Position numbers and translations under genes: made by a program. A stretch of DNA of 7,722 nt, taken from contig CABSZR010000060.1 of NCBI GenBank assembly GCA_902482185.1, positions 1-7,722 on the forward strand. Direction: 5' to 3'. Below are positions 4,856 to 7,722 of the stretch, piece after piece. Under the pieces are notes generated by a model, which did no database searches, had not been told where the DNA came from, and was given only the letters and a program-made list of their open reading frames with translations. The stretch's first letter is position 1. Each line of letters starts with the position of its first letter. This DNA is from an uncultured Collinsella sp. (GTDB taxonomy: Bacteria > Actinomycetota > Coriobacteriia > Coriobacteriales > Coriobacteriaceae).

Positions 4856-6076
4856 TTACTCAGTCGTCGACGAATCGTCGGTCGAGCTCTTGGTGACGCC
4901 CTTCAGACTCACGTTATAGGGTACGTCCTTGGGCATGGGGTTAACGGTGATGTCGGCATCCTTCTTGTACTGCTCCAGCCACTCGCTGTACGCGGTGCTG
5001 GCCGCTTGCGTCTTCACCACATTGGAAACGTACTTCTTGATGGCCTTGGGCACCTGGTTGATGTCATCGACCTGATTATCGACATGGAAGTAGTCGGTGC
5101 ACTTGATGATGTGGTAACCATAGGTCGACTCGACGACTTCGCTCACGTCGCCCTTGTTGAGCCCCTCGAGCGCCGTCTGGTAGCTGTCGACGAAAGTGGT
5201 GAGCTTATCCCAGCCCACATCGCCCTTCTTCTCCTTGGAGCTGGTGTCCTCGGAGTACTGCTCAACGGCGTCCTCAAAGCTCAGCTCACCGGAGTTGATC
5301 TTGTCCAGGCACTCCTGTGCCTTGGCCTTGGCGGCAGCCTTGTCCTCGTCGGAAGCGTCGGAATCAACCTTGATCAGGATGTTCGACGAGCGGCGAGCAT
5401 CGTTGTAGTTAGACAGGTTCTCGTTGATGTAATCGACGATCTCGCTGTCCTTGGGCTTGCTGGTGGGCGCCACGGCATCCTTGAGTTTCTGCTGCGCCAG
5501 GCTCTCCTTGAGCGAATCCTTGTAGGTGCCCTCGGTATAGCCGTAGGTCTTGAGGGTCTTCTTAAAGGTCTTGGCACCGCCCGCGCTCTTGCACGCGTCC
5601 TTCCAAGCCTTCTCGACCTCCTCGTCCGACACCGTCACGCCGTTCTCCTTCTGTGCCTGCTGAAGCAGAATCTGCTGCGTGTAGGAGTCGATGAGCTGCT
5701 TGCGGTACTTCTTGGGCGTGAGGTCGTTGTCAACCAGATACTGCGCCCAATCCTCATCCTTGGTGTAGCCGTAGGACGTGCGCATGCTCATGATCTGCTT
5801 GGTCACGGTGTCCTCGGTAAGGTTGGTGCCGTTGATAGTGGCAGCAACACCGCCGGTCAGCTTGTAGCCCGAGGTGTCCTCAGCCTGCGACATAAGGCCG
5901 GAGCACGCCATCGCCGAGACAGAAAGCAGCATCGCCAGCACGCCGATAACCACCAGGACAATCTTGACGGTCTTGGACACATAGGTCTTGCGCTGCTTCT
6001 TACGAGAGCTGGAGGCGGCGCGGGACCGCTGCTCGGGCGTCGGCGCGGCCTCGGAGTTCTTTTTCTTATTTGCCAT
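4856..6076 (-). CDS. Membrane-anchored parvulin-type peptidyl-prolyl isomerase (PrsA/SurA-like foldase)
   Basis: The 406-aa protein probably helps fold secreted proteins outside the membrane by isomerising X-Pro bonds. Order of parts: a basic cytoplasmic N-terminus (1-36, many K/R/S), one membrane segment at about 37-57, a SurA_N/PrsA-like helical region (75-200) beginning with ATINGTNLTEDTV, the parvulin domain at about 228-327 and a helical C-terminal part ending in an acidic Ser/Thr tail. Parvulin marks are SSNILIKVD (230-238), FEDAVEQYSEDTSS (267-280), KKGDVGW (283-289) and STYGYHIIKCTDY (317-329). A cysteine at 58 follows the membrane segment, but AMAC is a poor lipobox, so it may be a signal anchor and not a lipoprotein. 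The ATG at 6076 is preceded by GAAAGG at 6 bases; an in-frame GTG at 6175 would run through the repeat region and is rejected. Confidence 0.9.
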   Translation of the reverse strand: MANKKKNSEAAPTPEQRSRAASSSRKKQRKTYVSKTVKIVLVVIGVLAMLLSVSAMACSGLMSQAEDTSGYKLTGGVAATINGTNLTEDTVTKQIMSMRTSYGYTKDEDWAQYLVDNDLTPKKYRKQLIDSYTQQILLQQAQKENGVTVSDEEVEKAWKDACKSAGGAKTFKKTLKTYGYTEGTYKDSLKESLAQQKLKDAVAPTSKPKDSEIVDYINENLSNYNDARRSSNILIKVDSDASDEDKAAAKAKAQECLDKINSGELSFEDAVEQYSEDTSSKEKKGDVGWDKLTTFVDSYQTALEGLNKGDVSEVVESTYGYHIIKCTDYFHVDNQVDDINQVPKAIKKYVSNVVKTQAASTAYSEWLEQYKKDADITVNPMPKDVPYNVSLKGVTKSSTDDSSTTE

Positions 6077-6082
6077 AGTTGG

Positions 6083-6088
6083 CCTTTC
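6083..6088 (-). promoter_or_regulatory. Ribosome binding site of the foldase gene
   Basis: GAAAGG on the minus strand lies 6 bases before the ATG at 6076. It supports this start over the upstream in-frame GTG at 6175, which lies in repeat sequence. Confidence 0.6.
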
Positions 6089-6150
6089 GCATAACGAATC
6101 GAACAAACGCCATTGTGTCACAACGCGGCCCCCGCGACACGCTTGGTGCA

Positions 6151-6194
6151 TTGGGGACAGGTTAATCTGCACCATTTTGGTGCAAAGGGGACAG
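6151..6194. repeat. GGGGACAG direct pair flanking a small hairpin
   Basis: GGGGACAG occurs at 6153-6160 and again at 6187-6194 in the same orientation. Between them TGCACCA (6168-6174) pairs with TGGTGCA (6178-6184) around a TTT loop. It is non-coding and lies upstream of the foldase gene, next to the composite hairpin at 6199-6286. It looks like another member of the dispersed family with a different variable stem. Confidence 0.8.
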
Positions 6195-6198
6195 CTCT

Positions 6199-6286
6199 GG
6201 CACTTGGCACTTGGGGACGTTCTTTATATGCCGGCACTTCGGGACTGTCCCTTACTGCCGGCAGAAAAGGAACGTCCCCAAGTGCC
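6199..6286. repeat. Nested composite hairpin with GGGGACG core
   Basis: The outer arms 6206-6222 and 6270-6286 are exact 17-bp reverse complements, including GGCACTTGGGGACG. Inside them TGCCGGCA occurs at 6229-6236 and 6256-6263 and can pair, and the centre holds GGGACTGTCCC (6241-6251). GGCACTT occurs three times, at 6199-6205, 6206-6212 and 6233-6239. This pattern suggests one repeat inserted into, or duplicated within, another. It begins 15 bases after the stop codon of the EIIA gene and could block transcripts from it, although no good T tract follows. Confidence 0.85.
6223..6251 (-). promoter_or_regulatory. Candidate promoter inside the composite repeat
   Basis: On the minus strand GGGACA (6251-6246, four of six bases as in TTGACA) is followed after exactly 17 bases by TATAAA (6228-6223). 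It would fire toward the foldase gene, with a leader of about 140 nt carrying the TGCACCA hairpin. It is based on hexamer matches only; the nested inverted repeats make chance agreement possible. Confidence 0.3.
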
Positions 6287-6300
6287 GACTCAGCCCCACC

Positions 6301-6765
6301 TTAGAAGTGGCGGCGGATGGCGTCGACCATGCCCTGGGGCGTGGTCTGGCCGAGCACGTCGGCTGCGGCATCGGCGTCCATAAAGATGTTCATGAGCGCC
6401 TGCAGGGCCTCGACCTGGCCGCCCGGCTCGGCAATACCCAGATTGATGACGATCTGCACCGGCACCGGAGCGCCCATGCCAGCCATAGCGTTAAATGTCA
6501 CGGACGCGGCGGGCTTCACCACCGCGATATAGGGCTTGGCCACAAACCCCGGATCGGTATGCGGAATGGCAATGTTTGCCGCCGGCATGGCAAGACCCGT
6601 GGGATAGGCATCCTCGCGCGTGCGAACGGCGCCGAGCCAACCGGACGCAATGTAGCCACGTGGTGCAAGCTCGCCCTCGAGCCGCGCAAACACCTCATCC
6701 GGCGTCGCACACTCCCAATCAAAAAACACCAACTCAGGCGTAAACAGCGCTTCGTTATCCGCCAT
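6301..6765 (-). CDS. Stand-alone PTS EIIA domain protein (fructose/galactitol type)
   Basis: Cytoplasmic phosphocarrier of the phosphotransferase system, PTS_EIIA_2 fold, 154 aa, a complete single domain. The phosphorylated histidine is predicted at 69 in ANIAIPHTDP, the usual PHt context, preceded by REDAYPTGLAMPA (50-62). The C-terminal half shows VPVQIVINLGI (101-111) and EALQALMNIF (119-128), as in the family. The protein would accept phosphate from HPr and pass it to an EIIB partner, but no EIIB, EIIC or HPr gene lies in the window. It could serve a sugar transporter encoded elsewhere or act as a regulatory EIIA. The start at 6765 is preceded by GAGAGGTGA. Upstream it is cut off from purN by a terminator, so it needs its own promoter, which I could not identify with confidence in 6766-6842. 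It resembles GatA-like proteins more than FruA domains, but this is a tentative impression. Confidence 0.9.
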   Translation of the reverse strand: MADNEALFTPELVFFDWECATPDEVFARLEGELAPRGYIASGWLGAVRTREDAYPTGLAMPAANIAIPHTDPGFVAKPYIAVVKPAASVTFNAMAGMGAPVPVQIVINLGIAEPGGQVEALQALMNIFMDADAAADVLGQTTPQGMVDAIRRHF

Positions 6766-6842
6766 GCGCTCACCTCTCTCACCTAGTCACCTGCGACGTT
6801 CTTGAATGACCAGTCGTTAAAGACCGTTCCCGATGACTACCC

Positions 6843-6885
6843 AAAACAAAAGGTGGCCACGCGCGCCTTGGCGCCAATGACCACC
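6843..6885 (-). terminator. Intrinsic terminator after purN
   Basis: On the minus strand GGTGGTCA (6885-6878) pairs with TGGCCACC (6859-6852), with one G/C-to-T/C imperfection, and an inner GCGCC/GGCGC pairing lies within the loop. TTTTGTTTT follows directly. It starts about 30 bases after the purN stop and separates the purine genes from the EIIA gene. Confidence 0.85.
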
Positions 6886-6917
6886 CTGACTACTCGGCTA
6901 AATTGTACTGTGCGCCG

Positions 6918-7619
6918 CTAGCCGCGAGGCGCGTCAATTGCGACCTTGCCGCTCTCCAGCACGTGAACGCGGCCGTCGGCGAGCATCTGCACGACCTCGG
7001 GATACAGCACGTGCTCAATCGCGTGGATGTGCTCCTCGAGCGTGTCGACGTCCCAGCCCTCCTCAACAGCCAGCGCGCGCTGGGCGATGATGGGGCCGTT
7101 GTCGTAGATCTCGTTGGCAAAGTGCACGGTCACACCGGTTACCTTGACGCCGCGCGCAAAGGCATCGTCGATCGCATGCGCGCCGGTAAAGCTCGGCAGC
7201 AGCGCCGGGTGTAGGTTAACCACGCGGTTGGAAAACGCCGCCAGCAGCGGCGTGTGCACCATGCGCATGTAACCGGCCATCACCACGTACTCGCAGCCGC
7301 GCTCGAGCAGCTCATGCGCGATGATCTCGTCGGCGGCGATGGGGTCGGCATAGACATCCTTGGACAGCGTGAGTGTCTGGATGCCCACACGCTCGGCGCG
7401 CTGCAGGCCCTTGGCCGAAGGACGGCTCGACACCACAAGCTCAATCGAGGCGTTGAGCTTGCCGGCGGCGATCAGATCGATCAGCGCCTGCAGGTTGGTA
7501 CCCGAACCGCTGATGAGCACACCGATCTTGAGCGGCTCGGCCGTATCGGTGCCGGTCGGACGGGTGTAGGGTACAAAGCCCAGGCCCTCGGCAGCAGCCA
7601 TCTGCTCGTTAGCGCTCAT
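6918..7619 (-). CDS. purN: Phosphoribosylglycinamide formyltransferase (GAR transformylase)
   Basis: The enzyme transfers a formyl group from 10-formyltetrahydrofolate to GAR in de novo purine synthesis, in the cytoplasm. The 233-aa product shows the phosphate-binding LISGSGTNLQAL (35-46), VMAGYMRMV (113-121), and the catalytic set Asn135 and His137 in NLHPALLPSF with Asp173 in YDNGPII; the 36-residue spacing of His and Asp equals that of E. coli His108 and Asp144. It carries about 29 extra N-terminal residues before the usual KIGVLISG start. The assigned ATG at 7619 is supported by its 11-base overlap with the purM end, and a TAAGG-like Shine-Dalgarno lies 11 bases upstream. No internal start in the extension has a good ribosome site. 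It is followed by an intrinsic terminator, so it is the last gene of its pur unit. Confidence 0.96.
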   Translation of the reverse strand: MSANEQMAAAEGLGFVPYTRPTGTDTAEPLKIGVLISGSGTNLQALIDLIAAGKLNASIELVVSSRPSAKGLQRAERVGIQTLTLSKDVYADPIAADEIIAHELLERGCEYVVMAGYMRMVHTPLLAAFSNRVVNLHPALLPSFTGAHAIDDAFARGVKVTGVTVHFANEIYDNGPIIAQRALAVEEGWDVDTLEEHIHAIEHVLYPEVVQMLADGRVHVLESGKVAIDAPRG

Positions 7620-7722
7620 CGGAGTACACGACCTTACCGGAGCCCTCGACGCACTCGCCCACGCGGAACGGCTTCTCGCCCAGCGCGACCAGGGCCTCGG
7701 TCACGGCAGCCTCGTCCTCGGG
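7609..7722 (-). CDS. purM: Phosphoribosylformylglycinamidine cyclo-ligase, C-terminal end (partial)
   Basis: Only the last 37 residues and the stop codon lie in the window; the gene continues beyond position 7722. The visible part ends with ALGEKPFRVGECVEGSGKVV and a short tail, which resembles the C-terminal end of AIR synthetase, where a G-V-V-G-E-V-G pattern closes the domain. The identification rests on this short piece plus its 11-base overlap with purN, the common purM-purN order. The overlap implies translational coupling. Confidence 0.75.
   Translation of the reverse strand, partial: PEDEAAVTEALVALGEKPFRVGECVEGSGKVVYSDER

Noticed and set aside
6077..6175. Upstream start adding 33 residues to the foldase.
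   Set aside because: The added part enters the repeat block, lacks a ribosome site, and would precede an already complete N-terminus with its own Shine-Dalgarno.
6766..6842. Promoter for the EIIA gene in the short gap after the purN terminator.
   Set aside because: I found no hexamer pair with acceptable spacing, so I report none, although a promoter must exist if the terminator is efficient.

Overview
The window looks like chromosomal DNA of a high-GC Gram-positive gut bacterium of the class Coriobacteriia, probably Collinsella or a close relative. That placement is an inference from GC-rich codon usage, compact gene packing, Actinobacteria-like protein sequences and the style of the intergenic GGGGACAG repeats. 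No rRNA or marker gene is present to settle it. Every gene I accept is on the minus strand, so the biological reading order runs from high to low coordinates.

Right end (6843-7722): the 3' end of purM overlaps purN by 11 bases, giving two consecutive steps of purine synthesis that end at a clear intrinsic terminator (6843-6885). Next comes a stand-alone PTS EIIA domain gene (6301-6765) with no EIIB, EIIC or HPr in view. After a repeat-rich gap (6077-6300) come a membrane-anchored parvulin-type foldase (4856-6076) and a YqeY/GatB-domain gene (4358-4801), which ends at a second strong terminator (4296-4328).

Left half (410-4111): a four-gene polar amino-acid ABC importer in the order ATPase, binding lipoprotein, permease, permease. 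This is the order of the Corynebacterium glutamicum gluABCD operon. Gaps are 3-25 bases and the ribosome sites are strong, so it is one transcription unit, probably started from a promoter near 4147-4175. A cytidylate-kinase-like gene (410-1033) follows 48 bases after the last permease and is probably read through. The unit ends at tandem hairpin terminators (357-403, then 306-354).

The protein-coding content is ordinary housekeeping and transport; I do not see a new defence, biosynthetic or mobile gene system. The unusual content lies between the genes. A family of palindromic elements built on GGGGACAG/CTGTCCCC occupies four separate gaps: 21-399, 1051-1079, 4218-4284 and 6151-6286. They include a perfect 26-bp inverted repeat, a nested composite hairpin, and a pair of 35-nt inverted repeats (33/35 identical). 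That pair brackets an array of six alternating 15-nt motifs spaced almost exactly 40 bases apart (90-305). Some repeat copies appear to have become parts of terminators and perhaps of a promoter. The 1-409 gene-free stretch consists almost entirely of this repeat material plus the terminators.
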